A stretch of DNA of 64,000 nt from Gammaproteobacteria bacterium 45_16_T64 (GCA_002162955.1 MABD01000046.1:1-64000); one strand, 5' to 3'. Shown: positions 24,090 through 33,834, counted from the stretch's first letter. Numbers and translations: made by a program. The notes: generated from the letters alone by a model not told the origin.

Positions 24090-26819
24090 TCACATCAAGT
24101 GATACAAACGAATACGCCAGATTATTTTCTGCCACAATCCACCTTGGATATGTCTATAAAGAAAATGGCGAACTCTTCGCTTAATACCAATGGTTACTTT
24201 ATCTTGTAATATTCCTTGATGGGTCTGTTTGGCATTGGTTAGGATACCTTCAACCTTCTCAGCAGCGGGCTGAATTCCATTGTGTTGGGCGTACCACATG
24301 GCCTGAAGTAAATCAAAAACATAACCCTCCAATACCGCCAGTTCGGGCACCCTGATTTGCCCAATGTCATCCAGATCAATCTCCTGGTTGGAATAAATAG
24401 CGCCATCGACTAACTTCCACAATAGAATCCGATCAATATAGTCATCGACAGGTAAATCCATAGCGGCTTTATTAACAACCGCCGCTTCTTTCCAATCGCT
24501 TTGCAAACGCAACCCAAAACTGTATAGATATACCGCCCACGCATCTCTGTCAGGATTTTCCCATTGTTTTTTACACCATTTACATAGCTCGGTCCATTTA
24601 CGTTGATCTGCTAAATAGAACGTCACAATTGACCAAAGCCGGCCGTCTTCCTGTAATTTATCTCGAAACCGGCGTATAACTTTTGTGGTGATTTCCCCAT
24701 AGTATTTAGGGGTAAAAACCTCTTCCAGAGATTCCTTCCACACGTTTGGATAGCGCTCAACTTCTTTTAGGGTACCGAGAATCGCTCTAACGGACAGCCG
24801 TTGATCAAATGCGTATCTTAACCAGATTCTACCCACTAACGGATTAACGGTAGCCTCCCCCAATGCTGACTGCATTAACTCATAGACCTTATCCTTTAGC
24901 CCAGCCTCTATTAACGCTTCGTAACTTGTGCCATATATCCATTCACTTCGAGTTGAATCGTGTAGTAATTCACCGAACAACTGAATTGCTACATCATTTC
25001 TATCCTGCAACAATTCTGATTGTAAAATCCTAACCTTGTAGTACGAATTATGTTCGCTATATTGAACTATTTCTTGAGCCTCTTTTAGCGCACCAACTTG
25101 TTTAGTTTCAATTAAAAAGTCTAACCAGGTTAGATTATTGTGGTCATCTTTAGGATTGAATATCACCGCCTTTTTGAGCCATTGACCTATCTCAGATTTA
25201 TCAACGCTCACCTCATGACTATTTGCATCTATGGCCGTTTCCGCAGCCAACGTAAGCGCTGCTGGATTATGGGGGGATATCCGCACGCAATTTCGGGCCT
25301 GATTTAACGCCTCAGAATATTTACCCGTCTCCCTTAACCACTGGGATAACAACCGCCAACCGTCATAGTAGTAAGGGTAAATCTCAACCACTTTATTCAT
25401 TTTCCCTATAGCGTCATCATATCGTTGGTATTTAGCATCTGCCCAGGCTTCAAAAGCCAGCAATGCAGGTGGTGGAAAATCCCCCCACTTCTTGTCGTGT
25501 ATGAGACTTTTCAGTTCGGTAAACTGATTCTCGCTAAATAGTATTCTGCATTTAACTAGGTTGTAGTCCTCGTTCTTTGGATACATTCTAATGGCTTGAT
25601 CTATACAGGATAATCTTTTCTCTACATCGGGTTCATGCTCTGCCAACGTTTTCCACAAGAAAGCACTACCAGGAAATTGCTTGCGCAACGCTCGCGCTAA
25701 CATTACCGTGGCTTCAGGAAGCTCCAAGCTATGACTTATCTCTCGATAGCGATCCCAAGCCCATTCGTAATGAGGGTCGAGCGATAACGCCTTTTCTAAA
25801 CTCTTTTGTGCCTTTTTTGGCTCTGATTGCGCAATATAATAATCAGCCAGATAACCATAAAGGTTGGAGGACTTAGGCGAGTGGTCTAATGCAGATTTTA
25901 CTAGAACTAACGCATCATCAATTTTATCCTGCGATTCATAAATATCAGCCAACAGGGTAATAGCCCTCAACCATTGCGGCGATATTTGCAGAGCGCTTTT
26001 CAAATCATCTTCAGCTGCTTTGAAATCCTGCGAAGAATAAAATAGGCGAGCCCTCTCCAATAATAATCGCGGTATAAATGGAAAACGCTTTATACCGTCG
26101 GCAATCGTCTCTAAAGCAAGAAACAGTTGATCCATTGATCCCAAGTGTATTGCAAGCGCGGCCCAGGCCTGCCAGAGGTCTGGACGCAATCTGACGGCTT
26201 CCTTTAGGAAACTTAGCAGATCTTCATCTTTGATTAGTTCTCTAGAAACATCCAAATATTCAAGAATACCATTGCCATAGGAAGTCTGCGCCATTAATTG
26301 CTCATAAATAAAGCTCAGTGACTCACGCTTTTTCTCAACATCATCGTCACAAATCAGTAACCGTGGAAACGCGCCCTCAATATCCACTGCAACCTGAATC
26401 GCCTCTATATAACACTTTTTTGCGTTTTCGTTGTCTTCGACACGCCGATAGAAATCACCCAGTACAAGAAGATTTTCTACGTCCCACGGGTTAATTTGAC
26501 AAGCCGTCTTTGCCACATCAACCGCTTCTTTTGACTTACGTTTTCGTAAGTTTTCCCTTGCATCATCGACCGGCCCGGCAGTTACTTCTTGCGCTTGATT
26601 AGAGAGAATATGTGCCAACTGAATATATGCTCGACTATTATTTTCATGGATTGAAATAATCTTCCGAGCGAACTTTTCTTGTTCTTCATTGGGCTGTTGA
26701 AATAACCATTCCTGCCGAAGAAACAGTAGATCAGGGTCAGTGGGGTTTAGTGCTAAACGACTATCTACAAACTTTACAGCCGCCACATCATCTTTGTGAT
26801 GACCCAGTAACGTCACCAA
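24090..26819 (-). CDS. TPR-repeat protein, 3' part of a frameshifted TPR/C39-like gene
   Basis: 909 residues of helical TPR-like repeats (for example SNLYGYLADYYIAQSEPKKA, WLRAITLLADIYESQDKIDD, PYYYDGWRLLSQWLRETGKY). No signal peptide or membrane segment is present. The apparent start is a TTG at 26819 with no ribosome-binding site. The same frame continues upstream to 26900 with good TPR-like sequence (EKELQHYENLLIHKPLHH...), overlapping the end of the upstream frame. The two frames are best read as one ancestral gene of roughly 1,640 codons interrupted near 26888. Whether this part is still translated is uncertain. Confidence 0.6.
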   Translation of the reverse strand: MVTLLGHHKDDVAAVKFVDSRLALNPTDPDLLFLRQEWLFQQPNEEQEKFARKIISIHENNSRAYIQLAHILSNQAQEVTAGPVDDARENLRKRKSKEAVDVAKTACQINPWDVENLLVLGDFYRRVEDNENAKKCYIEAIQVAVDIEGAFPRLLICDDDVEKKRESLSFIYEQLMAQTSYGNGILEYLDVSRELIKDEDLLSFLKEAVRLRPDLWQAWAALAIHLGSMDQLFLALETIADGIKRFPFIPRLLLERARLFYSSQDFKAAEDDLKSALQISPQWLRAITLLADIYESQDKIDDALVLVKSALDHSPKSSNLYGYLADYYIAQSEPKKAQKSLEKALSLDPHYEWAWDRYREISHSLELPEATVMLARALRKQFPGSAFLWKTLAEHEPDVEKRLSCIDQAIRMYPKNEDYNLVKCRILFSENQFTELKSLIHDKKWGDFPPPALLAFEAWADAKYQRYDDAIGKMNKVVEIYPYYYDGWRLLSQWLRETGKYSEALNQARNCVRISPHNPAALTLAAETAIDANSHEVSVDKSEIGQWLKKAVIFNPKDDHNNLTWLDFLIETKQVGALKEAQEIVQYSEHNSYYKVRILQSELLQDRNDVAIQLFGELLHDSTRSEWIYGTSYEALIEAGLKDKVYELMQSALGEATVNPLVGRIWLRYAFDQRLSVRAILGTLKEVERYPNVWKESLEEVFTPKYYGEITTKVIRRFRDKLQEDGRLWSIVTFYLADQRKWTELCKWCKKQWENPDRDAWAVYLYSFGLRLQSDWKEAAVVNKAAMDLPVDDYIDRILLWKLVDGAIYSNQEIDLDDIGQIRVPELAVLEGYVFDLLQAMWYAQHNGIQPAAEKVEGILTNAKQTHQGILQDKVTIGIKRRVRHFLYRHIQGGLWQKIIWRIRLYHLM

Positions 26820-29032
26820 TAGATGGATTGTTTTATGGTGTAGTGGCTTATGTATAAGTAGATTTTCATAATGCTGCAGCTCCTTCTCCCTGCCATCCCG
26901 TTACTAAGATAGATCTCAACCAAGCGCTTAATGAGCGTTCCATCTTTTTCATGAAAACGCTTTGCTTCGATAAGCGTATCGATCGCGTCTTGATCCAGAT
27001 TCAAAGCCCGATATGCGAAATAGAGGCTCTCATAAGGATTGAAAGATTTTGTACCTAGCGTACTCACGCGTTCTTGTAAATCAGTCAATGCTTGATCTTG
27101 CTTCTTAAGATAGCGTGCCGCTTTGAAGTAAGACTCAATATACGCTTCGTTTTTATCTTCTAAGCACGCACAGAGTCTATAAAGTTCAAACGCTTTCTTG
27201 CGCTGCTCCTGATCCCATAAACTGCCAGCCAACATCCAAAGCGCAAAGGCATTCGTCGGCTGCCGACGAAGCACATAGCTTAATAGGTTGGCACTGCTTT
27301 CTGCTTTTCTCTTGTCTCCTCGAAGGCAATTTGCAAGGGATTCGACAATATACGGATGGGCATCTGGGCCCTGAGTTTTTTCTTCAAGGTATTCAATCTG
27401 TTGTTGATGACGACCTAGGCGCCCTAGTAGTGACGATTTTTCTGCTTGTAGATTGAGATCCTCAGGATACGCATCCAACAAAATATCAACGCACGCCAAC
27501 TCTTTGATATAGTCATTGTCATAGCGCGCTAATGCTCTGGCACCCTGTAACGTTAACCTATGGTTGCTACCCAACGCTTTCATTTGCTCTAAACGTTGAT
27601 TTGCCTCATCTCTCTTGTGTACATTTAATGCCTTTAGCAGAGTAAAGTTCAAATTATAAAATTCTGCTGCTGGAAATTCGAGTTCGTCGAGTAAATGTCC
27701 TTTATCCGCAGGTACCATTACCATGCAACGGGGACCAAATGGCTTACCGTGCAACGATAACTCGTTAATCAAGAATTCCTGTACATTAGGATTGTAAGGG
27801 TCTCGTACCAGGTATATTCCCTGAGTTGAGTCATAGCCAATAATGGCTTGGAGGTGAGCGGACCCAGGGGCAACTGTCGATAATGTAAAAGGAACCTCAC
27901 GGTCTAGCAAACGGCACGCGATATCCGCTTGTAAATCGAATTCTCTTACAACCCACTGTTGATTCTCTGCCCATTCTCGCTCAGCTTGATGAGGGGTGCC
28001 GTCATAACAAATATCTTCAACAATATCGAGATGATCCGCATCCTGCTGCCAATATTGAGCTATCGATGTCAAGGTAGCCGGTGCGCATGTCATATGGTGC
28101 TGCCTAACAAACGGGACATCAAGCAATACGATATTCCCCTGCCCATCACTATTAGCAATATTCTTTCTTATACTTTGGAAAAAAGGCGATTTGGTATTTC
28201 CCAGCAGCTCCTCTGCTCGCTTATGCTCTTTGTTGTAATAAGCCAATTCAAACGCGATACCCGTAAATTCTTGGCTAAGTACATTTTTCCCTTCCGGTAA
28301 TAGCTGTTTTGCTCGATCCACGCATTGCCTAGCCTGCTCCATTTGATCGTCTTGCTGATAAAGACGAAAAAGCTGAAAACATATACCCAAACTTTCCATG
28401 CTTTCCATGTTCTGCCGCAATAGCTCAATGGCACCTTCCCTATCGTTCTCAAGCACCTTTAAATGTGCCAAAAACTGAATAGCTGGGCGATAGCCTTGCT
28501 GAGCGAGCGGTAAAGTTACCGCCCCAGCGTCTTCATAGCGATCTTCAGCCTCAAGCAGGTACGCTGCCTCTAATTGAACTGCAACATGATTAGGGGATAA
28601 TTTTTGTGCTTGCTGAATTAACGAATGGACCGTTTTCCAGTCTCTATATTGGCTATAAACAGAGGCCTTTAGGGCTAGCCATTTAGCATGCAGCGATGAG
28701 TCTCCACACACTAATTCGTTATAGCGTTCAAGGAGCTTTATTGCCTCAAGAGGTCCTCGTCGAGAATAGATGACCTTTACATAATAATAAATCGCTTCGG
28801 GATGAGTGCGCATCTTTCGCCACCCATGTAATCTCATGGCATCAGCAACGCGCCGTAGCCCCAAATTAACAAAGAGGTTGCCGCCAACAAGTAGTTGGTG
28901 TTGTTTATTCCATTGGCTGTAGGGCCCCCAGGACTTTTCTGCCGTACTGAGTGCTTGGCGGAATAACCCCTTCTGGTGTAGCGCTTTAATTTGGGAAACA
29001 ACCTGTTCTTGCGTATGACGCGTAATATCCAT
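26813..29032 (-). CDS. TPR protein with C39-like cysteine-peptidase domain, 5' part of a frameshifted gene
   Basis: 739 residues. TPR-like helices (1-290) are followed by a C39-like papain-fold domain (about 297-445): LLDVPFVRQ, the nucleophile Cys near 314 in TCAPATLTSIAQYW, the His near 394 in SAHLQAIIGYD and the Asp near 407 in LVRDPYNP. Further TPR repeats follow. Double-glycine leader peptidases of the C39 group have this Cys-His-Asp layout, but this one is free of an ABC transporter. The last 26 residues (after NGMAG, beginning RRSCSIMK) are out of register with the TPR pattern and arise from a frameshift near 26888. The natural continuation lies in the next frame. Confidence 0.75.
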   Translation of the reverse strand: MDITRHTQEQVVSQIKALHQKGLFRQALSTAEKSWGPYSQWNKQHQLLVGGNLFVNLGLRRVADAMRLHGWRKMRTHPEAIYYYVKVIYSRRGPLEAIKLLERYNELVCGDSSLHAKWLALKASVYSQYRDWKTVHSLIQQAQKLSPNHVAVQLEAAYLLEAEDRYEDAGAVTLPLAQQGYRPAIQFLAHLKVLENDREGAIELLRQNMESMESLGICFQLFRLYQQDDQMEQARQCVDRAKQLLPEGKNVLSQEFTGIAFELAYYNKEHKRAEELLGNTKSPFFQSIRKNIANSDGQGNIVLLDVPFVRQHHMTCAPATLTSIAQYWQQDADHLDIVEDICYDGTPHQAEREWAENQQWVVREFDLQADIACRLLDREVPFTLSTVAPGSAHLQAIIGYDSTQGIYLVRDPYNPNVQEFLINELSLHGKPFGPRCMVMVPADKGHLLDELEFPAAEFYNLNFTLLKALNVHKRDEANQRLEQMKALGSNHRLTLQGARALARYDNDYIKELACVDILLDAYPEDLNLQAEKSSLLGRLGRHQQQIEYLEEKTQGPDAHPYIVESLANCLRGDKRKAESSANLLSYVLRRQPTNAFALWMLAGSLWDQEQRKKAFELYRLCACLEDKNEAYIESYFKAARYLKKQDQALTDLQERVSTLGTKSFNPYESLYFAYRALNLDQDAIDTLIEAKRFHEKDGTLIKRLVEIYLSNGMAGRRSCSIMKIYLYISHYTIKQSIYW

Positions 29033-29196
29033 ATCGTAAACTCGCTTAATCCATTGCTTTTAGTATTTTAAGATTACTTTTAGCGAGTGATTCTAGCGTA
29101 AAGCGATGGTTATGGGTGAATTTCCATACAAAATATTTGAATAATACTGAAAGCCGTTGAACGTAAAACAAGGGCTGAATTGAGTTTACATATTAC

Positions 29197-29230
29197 AGCA
29201 GTACACCCAGCCAATCTTAGGTGTACTGCT
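29197..29230. terminator. 11-bp hairpin downstream of the 29249-30001 gene
   Basis: AGCAGTACACC (29197-29207) pairs perfectly with GGTGTACTGCT (29220-29230) around a 12-base loop, 19 bases after the minus-strand stop. It separates that gene from the TPR/C39 gene 165 bases further on. No T-run is seen. Confidence 0.5.
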
Positions 29231-29248
29231 TCCCGTTGAGTCTCTGGT

Positions 29249-30001
29249 TTACATGGACGCCATTTTATTAAATATCCAGTAACCCGCATCATTACTATCC
29301 ATAGCACGTATGTTTTTCATTTCTTCTTCACTGCAAAGCTCACTTACAATGCCTTCAGCAAGACCACAATTGCAGGTAACCAGATGCTTAGTCAGGATCT
29401 CTGCGTTATGATGACGCGCTACGCCTCGAGTACCTTTGAGTCGTTTAAAAATACTCTTCATACCCGTTTCCGCAGTCGATAGCATACCGCCTAATACCGG
29501 GACGGTTTCCTCGCTCTTACGACGTAGTTTGGTCTTTTTCTTGTTGATAATATAGGGTAGTACGGTCATCTGAATAGCCCCGTGATCCCAACGGTTCCCA
29601 TCACACTTACCACCACCGTTCTGCAATAGGTTTTCTAAATTCCTGATGTGACTATGGGTCTTGTAGACCGAGACTCCGGCTAATACAGACGTACCGACGG
29701 CATAGGCACCTGCAACAGCAACTGCTCCAACACCCGTAGCAGATAATGCTATTGATCCGCCAGTTGCTGCCGTTACTGCTAGCGTTGATAAACCTGGGCT
29801 TTTAGTGCCAATAGTTAAAGCACTACTACCGACCATTGCTGTACCCTTGGCAATAGACTTTAGCATCCCGTTATCACTGTGTACTGTGTCAGAGGCATGT
29901 ATGCTTTTGTGATTCCCCCAAACATGCAGGTTTACCTCGGACTTATCTATACTTCTATCTATATCGTTATATACATTCCAAACCTTGGTCCCAAAACTCA
30001 T
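29249..30001 (-). CDS. hypothetical protein with a Gly/Ala-rich hydrophobic core
   Basis: 250 residues from the ATG at 30001, which has GAGG ten bases upstream; the frame is open further to 30091. The middle (about 60-120) is a long Gly/Ala/Ser/Thr/Val stretch (GLSTLAVTAATGGSIALSATG and VGAVAVAGAYAVGTSVLAGV) that could insert into a membrane as one or two glycine-rich hairpins. The C-terminal part is basic, then has paired Cys residues (VTCNCGLAEGIVSELCSEE). No family was recognised. Glycine-rich hydrophobic cores of this type occur in pore-forming and secreted effector proteins, which is only a suggestion. Confidence 0.55.
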   Translation of the reverse strand: MSFGTKVWNVYNDIDRSIDKSEVNLHVWGNHKSIHASDTVHSDNGMLKSIAKGTAMVGSSALTIGTKSPGLSTLAVTAATGGSIALSATGVGAVAVAGAYAVGTSVLAGVSVYKTHSHIRNLENLLQNGGGKCDGNRWDHGAIQMTVLPYIINKKKTKLRRKSEETVPVLGGMLSTAETGMKSIFKRLKGTRGVARHHNAEILTKHLVTCNCGLAEGIVSELCSEEEMKNIRAMDSNDAGYWIFNKMASM

Positions 30002-30259
30002 AGCTAAATACCTCAAGAGCTCAACAAATTGATCATTATTTAAACCAATTATGGTACGTAGGCAGGTTTTTGGAAAGTAAAATAGTGCCACTAGAAATTG
30101 GTATTATTAACATCAGCCTTGACAACGCCTAAACGAATTATATAGATGCAGGCTAAGAGAATTTGCTCCAGACGCCCCGTACACATACACTCCCATCAAT
30201 ATAAGGTTATAATCCCCGCTCTAGAACACCCACATACCGGACATCACAAGAGGTTACCC

Positions 30260-31015
30260 TTGACTCAATTTCGCCCCTGTATTGACTTGCACCAAGGTAA
30301 AGTAAAACAAATCGTTGGTGGCAGCCTAAATGACCAAGGTGCCGACACAAACTATGTTAGCCCATACGACGCAGCTTATTACGCAGACCTCTACCAGGAC
30401 AATGGATTAACAGGAGGCCATGTAATTGCATTAGGTCCCGGTAATAAAGAAGAAGCGCTAATGGCCCTAAACGCCTGGCCCCAAGGCCTACAGTTCGGTG
30501 GTGGCGTGAATAATGAAAATGCTGCTGAGTTTTTAGAGGCTGGGGCTTCCCATGTGATTGTCACCTCTTATCTATTTGAAGGTGGTCAATTGTCGTCAGA
30601 CCGGCTTGAAGCGATTAAACGCGAGACCGGCACTGAACATTTAGTTTTGGACTTAAGTTGTCGCCGTACAGAAGCCGGCTGGAACATTGCAACCGATCGC
30701 TGGCAAACCGTCACCGACACTCAAATTGATAAAGCTACTTTATCGGAGTTAGCAGGACACTGTTCTGAGTTCTTAATTCACGCCGCTGATGTAGAAGGAT
30801 TACAAGCGGGTATTGATCAAGAGCTTGTCACATTATTAGGGGATATCGCATCAATCCCGGTAACGTATGCAGGCGGCGCTCGTTCCATGGAAGATCTTAT
30901 GTTAGTCGGCCAACTATCAAATGATAAGGTTGACCTCACTATTGGTAGTGCGTTAGATATCTTTGGTGGCAATGGCATAACCCTAGAAGAATGCATTGCT
31001 TGGAATCGTCGATAA
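30260..31015 (+). CDS. eukaryote-type phosphoribosylformimino-AICAR-phosphate isomerase (HisA/HIS6 type)
   Basis: The enzyme isomerises ProFAR to PRFAR, the fourth step of histidine synthesis. The opening TQFRPCIDLHQGKVKQIVGG and the internal LVLDLSCRRTEAGWNIATD followed by RW match the eukaryotic HIS6-type subfamily rather than the usual bacterial HisA. Asp in CIDLH and in VLDLSC would be the acid/base pair, and VTYAGGARSMEDL is a phosphate-binding loop. The start is placed at TTG 30260, preceded by AAGAGG six bases away and giving 251 residues, the family length; the upstream in-frame ATG at 30146 would add 38 residues with no homology feel. No other his gene is near, so it is an orphan. 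Confidence 0.85.
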   Translation: MTQFRPCIDLHQGKVKQIVGGSLNDQGADTNYVSPYDAAYYADLYQDNGLTGGHVIALGPGNKEEALMALNAWPQGLQFGGGVNNENAAEFLEAGASHVIVTSYLFEGGQLSSDRLEAIKRETGTEHLVLDLSCRRTEAGWNIATDRWQTVTDTQIDKATLSELAGHCSEFLIHAADVEGLQAGIDQELVTLLGDIASIPVTYAGGARSMEDLMLVGQLSNDKVDLTIGSALDIFGGNGITLEECIAWNRR

Positions 31016-31039
31016 TAGCCTTTCAACCCAAACATAAAT

Positions 31040-31078
31040 AACAACCACATACATATATTCTCACCGTGTGTGGTTGTT
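31040..31078. terminator. bidirectional hairpin between hisA-like and fadL-like genes
   Basis: AACAACCACATAC (31040-31052) pairs with GTGTGTGGTTGTT (31066-31078) with one G-T pair, around a 13-base loop. It sits between two convergent stops (31015 and 31105) and has T-rich flanks, so a bidirectional terminator is likely. Confidence 0.65.
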
Positions 31079-31104
31079 TGTATCCTACGTCTATGCCCTC
31101 TTCG

Positions 31105-32784
31105 TCAAAAATCTTGCGAATAGCTCATCTCCAGCAAGATTACATCTAATGTTGCGGTAATGTCTTGGCCTTGAAATGGGTTATAAATGGCTTTTGTTGG
31201 GTCCGTACTATTACCTAAATCACTGGACCCGCCTGGCATTTCCACCTCTGAATGAAAGTAGGCTAACCCCACATCCCATTGCGCACCGGAAATAGCTTTA
31301 TACCCAAACCCTATCCCATAGAATGTCCCCGAAGCTATCGGTAATAGCGGGCTTCTCGATTCCGTCGGTATAGATGATGGCCTATCCTCTACCCCCATTC
31401 GTAATGCAAGCTGATCTGAGAACTGGTACTCGACCCCCATTGCCCAATTCCAGGTATCTTGTAACCCTAATGGAAACGTTACGCTATTGGGTTCCGCGAG
31501 TTCGCTTTGTACCAAGCTACCCAATGCCAGCACATCAATGTTTTGTGAAAACTTAACAGGAATACTTTCCCAAGAAGACCAACCGGTAAACTTGTAATCC
31601 ACATTCACTTTAACGCTTGGGGTTAGTTGCAAACTCATTCCCAATGCATAGTGCTCTGGCATTTCCATTTCTAAATTTGCGGTACCTTCCACAAAGGTTT
31701 GCCCCTTAACGCCAATCAGATCTAATCCAGAGGCTAGCAATTTTTCTGTCGAAAGTTCTCCCAAAAAGTTCAGCCATTTCTCGCTGTTCTCCCACGAAAA
31801 GTCGCCCTCCATATCCATCGATACCGGTGATTGATAGACTGCGCCCAACGTTAACCAAGGTGTTGGCTCCCACAAAACACCCATGTTAAACCCTATCGCC
31901 AGTTCTTTTTCAACACTAAAGGTTAAGGTCCCTAGAACATCATAGGGGCCTAAGTTTTCACAAATAGGAATAGCAGCACCCGCATTTCCTTCTGCGGTAT
32001 CGCAATCCCCCGCTTGTAAGAAGGGTAACGCTAGCAAGCCTAAATGATCGGAGCGAAATGGCACTTCAAAACCCACTCCGGCATAATTGAAATTAATTGA
32101 TGCCCCAAACATTAGTTGGTCATTTACCTCCACAGCAATAGAGGGTGAAAAATACGTTAACAATAGAAACGATAATCGCTGCCCAATAAAACGACCTGGA
32201 TCGTCCTCTGCACGATAAAACCCTGCTGCCAATGGCGTATAAACATTGGTACCAAATGTAACTCCACTACCAGGCGGTGAAATAGACACTCCACCCAACG
32301 GAAAAATCAATGCCGGAAAATCTGTCTGACCAATACCAAATGGTAACATCATCGACGCACCCTCGGTTTCGCTGGTGGTCTGATAAGACTCGTTATAAAA
32401 CCACTCGTCTGGATTTTCTATGATCGGAATGCCATCAGCACCCAGCTTAGCACCCTCTATTCTGGCAAGTTCTAATAATGCAGCTCTGTCTTCATTGTAA
32501 TCACCCAGCTCTAATGCAATATCAAAAGAACCCGCGATAAGCTTAACATGCTTTTTACGGCCTTTAACTTTAGCCAGACCCGCTGGATTATAATGAATTG
32601 AATCAATCCCAGGGGGATCTGCCGTTACTGCATGTCCCAGTCCGAGTGCTTTCGCATTACCTATACCCAGGCTGTCAGTTAGCACGGCTTTCGCATTTCC
32701 CATAAAAAGAAACGCCATGACGAACGCCATTACTATCTGTTGGGTTACGGAATAGTTCTTTTGCTTATAACAATCAGCAGGCAT
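31105..32784 (-). CDS. FadL/OMPP1/TodX-family outer membrane transporter
   Basis: 559 residues. A signal peptide (IVMAFVMAFLFMGNAKA) precedes the mature start. The N-terminal hatch region contains GNAKALGLGHAVTADPPGIDSIHYNPAGLAKVKG, with the NPA motif conserved in FadL proteins. The rest alternates short amphipathic strands typical of a 14-strand barrel and ends in an aromatic residue (EMSYSQDF), the outer-membrane sorting signal. It should import long-chain fatty acids or other hydrophobic compounds. It lies 81 bases after the epimerase gene on the same strand, forming a probable operon under the TetR-type operators at 33877-33915. Confidence 0.9.
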   Translation of the reverse strand: MPADCYKQKNYSVTQQIVMAFVMAFLFMGNAKAVLTDSLGIGNAKALGLGHAVTADPPGIDSIHYNPAGLAKVKGRKKHVKLIAGSFDIALELGDYNEDRAALLELARIEGAKLGADGIPIIENPDEWFYNESYQTTSETEGASMMLPFGIGQTDFPALIFPLGGVSISPPGSGVTFGTNVYTPLAAGFYRAEDDPGRFIGQRLSFLLLTYFSPSIAVEVNDQLMFGASINFNYAGVGFEVPFRSDHLGLLALPFLQAGDCDTAEGNAGAAIPICENLGPYDVLGTLTFSVEKELAIGFNMGVLWEPTPWLTLGAVYQSPVSMDMEGDFSWENSEKWLNFLGELSTEKLLASGLDLIGVKGQTFVEGTANLEMEMPEHYALGMSLQLTPSVKVNVDYKFTGWSSWESIPVKFSQNIDVLALGSLVQSELAEPNSVTFPLGLQDTWNWAMGVEYQFSDQLALRMGVEDRPSSIPTESRSPLLPIASGTFYGIGFGYKAISGAQWDVGLAYFHSEVEMPGGSSDLGNSTDPTKAIYNPFQGQDITATLDVILLEMSYSQDF

Positions 32785-32865
32785 GACTCTCTCCCTCCTT
32801 GTAAATGGACGTTATCGTTATTTATTGTTGTTAGTTATGTTCTGTGAAAAACTATAAAAACAGGA

Positions 32866-33834
32866 TCAGTACTTCATGGTCCATCCTAGAAAATACGCAA
32901 GCGCTTTATTTACTATCGGTCGAATAGGGGTTAGTAACCGCCGAATGCCCGCCAAAGCATCCTGCATTTCACTTTCGTAATGTGAAAAAGTATATTGTTG
33001 ATAATTGAGTATCCGCTGACTTTCCCGTGTATCCATCCAATGGGTATAGAAAGATTGTTGGCCGAATATACGCCTATCCAATGTCAATCCACAGGCTTGC
33101 AGCGCCGTTCCAAGGAATTCTCCTTGCGTTATTTGACAGTGCTTTCCACCACCAATAAGTAAGGTTTTCCCAATGGCGGCTTTTCTCGTCACCGCTTCAC
33201 ACATGGCAGACGCTACATCCTTTGGGTGCACGTATTCCAAAGGGTTATCTGCTTTCACTCGCAATAACGATGTAAAGGTCGCCCAATCCGTTGATAGCGT
33301 CCGAGAATCCACAGAAACACCAACGCGTAATATACTCCAGTCCAGAGTCGACTGTTTCACTATGCTCTCACATTGCAGTTTATGACGCGTATAATGATCC
33401 GTAGATTCAACAGGATCATCTACTGTTCGCGGCAACTCCTTTGGTGCAGGTAGACCAAACACCGTGACCGATGAGGGGAATACAAATCGAATCCCCTGAC
33501 TACTTTGCGTTGATTCCGCTTCAGCACTGGCAATCAGTAGACGTGTGCCCTCGACATTGACTGCCTGTGCAAAGAGGCTGTTAGTTTCGGTGACTGGTGG
33601 CAGCACGGAAGCATTATGAATGATACCCTCCACCCCCTTCACTACCTGTTCTACTGCTGAAGAATTACGAATATCACCAAAAATTGACTCAACCCGCCCG
33701 CTATATGCACGCGCAGTTTGTCGATTCTTTTTAGTTGGCACATCAAAGCAACGGACCTCATGGCCCAACGCTAACGCCCTTTCCACACACATCAGCCCCA
33801 AATTACCAAAGGCTCCAGTTACAAGGATTTTCAT
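32866..33834 (-). CDS. NAD(P)-dependent epimerase/dehydratase (extended SDR)
   Basis: 322 residues. The Rossmann nucleotide site is ILVTGAFGNLGLMCVERAL (GxxGxxG). SSVTVFG, then YTRHKLQCE supply the extended-SDR Ser and YxxxK catalytic residues. Substrate could be a steroid, flavonoid-like or sugar nucleotide compound; the sequence does not decide. The ATG at 33834, with AAGGGTGGG upstream, is preferred to the TTG one codon earlier. The gene is first in an operon with the FadL transporter and divergent from a TetR regulator, so import and modification of one hydrophobic substrate is a reasonable inference. Confidence 0.85.
   Translation of the reverse strand: MKILVTGAFGNLGLMCVERALALGHEVRCFDVPTKKNRQTARAYSGRVESIFGDIRNSSAVEQVVKGVEGIIHNASVLPPVTETNSLFAQAVNVEGTRLLIASAEAESTQSSQGIRFVFPSSVTVFGLPAPKELPRTVDDPVESTDHYTRHKLQCESIVKQSTLDWSILRVGVSVDSRTLSTDWATFTSLLRVKADNPLEYVHPKDVASAMCEAVTRKAAIGKTLLIGGGKHCQITQGEFLGTALQACGLTLDRRIFGQQSFYTHWMDTRESQRILNYQQYTFSHYESEMQDALAGIRRLLTPIRPIVNKALAYFLGWTMKY

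Noticed and set aside
26813-26900. Programmed frameshift in the TPR/C39 gene
   Set aside because: No slippery heptamer of the type seen in the IS is present at the junction; mutation or sequencing error is more likely, though not excluded.
29033-29248. Further small gene (65 codons on the minus strand at 29110-29307)
   Set aside because: It overlaps the end of the 29249 gene and runs through the hairpin at 29197-29230; no ribosome-binding site or family features.
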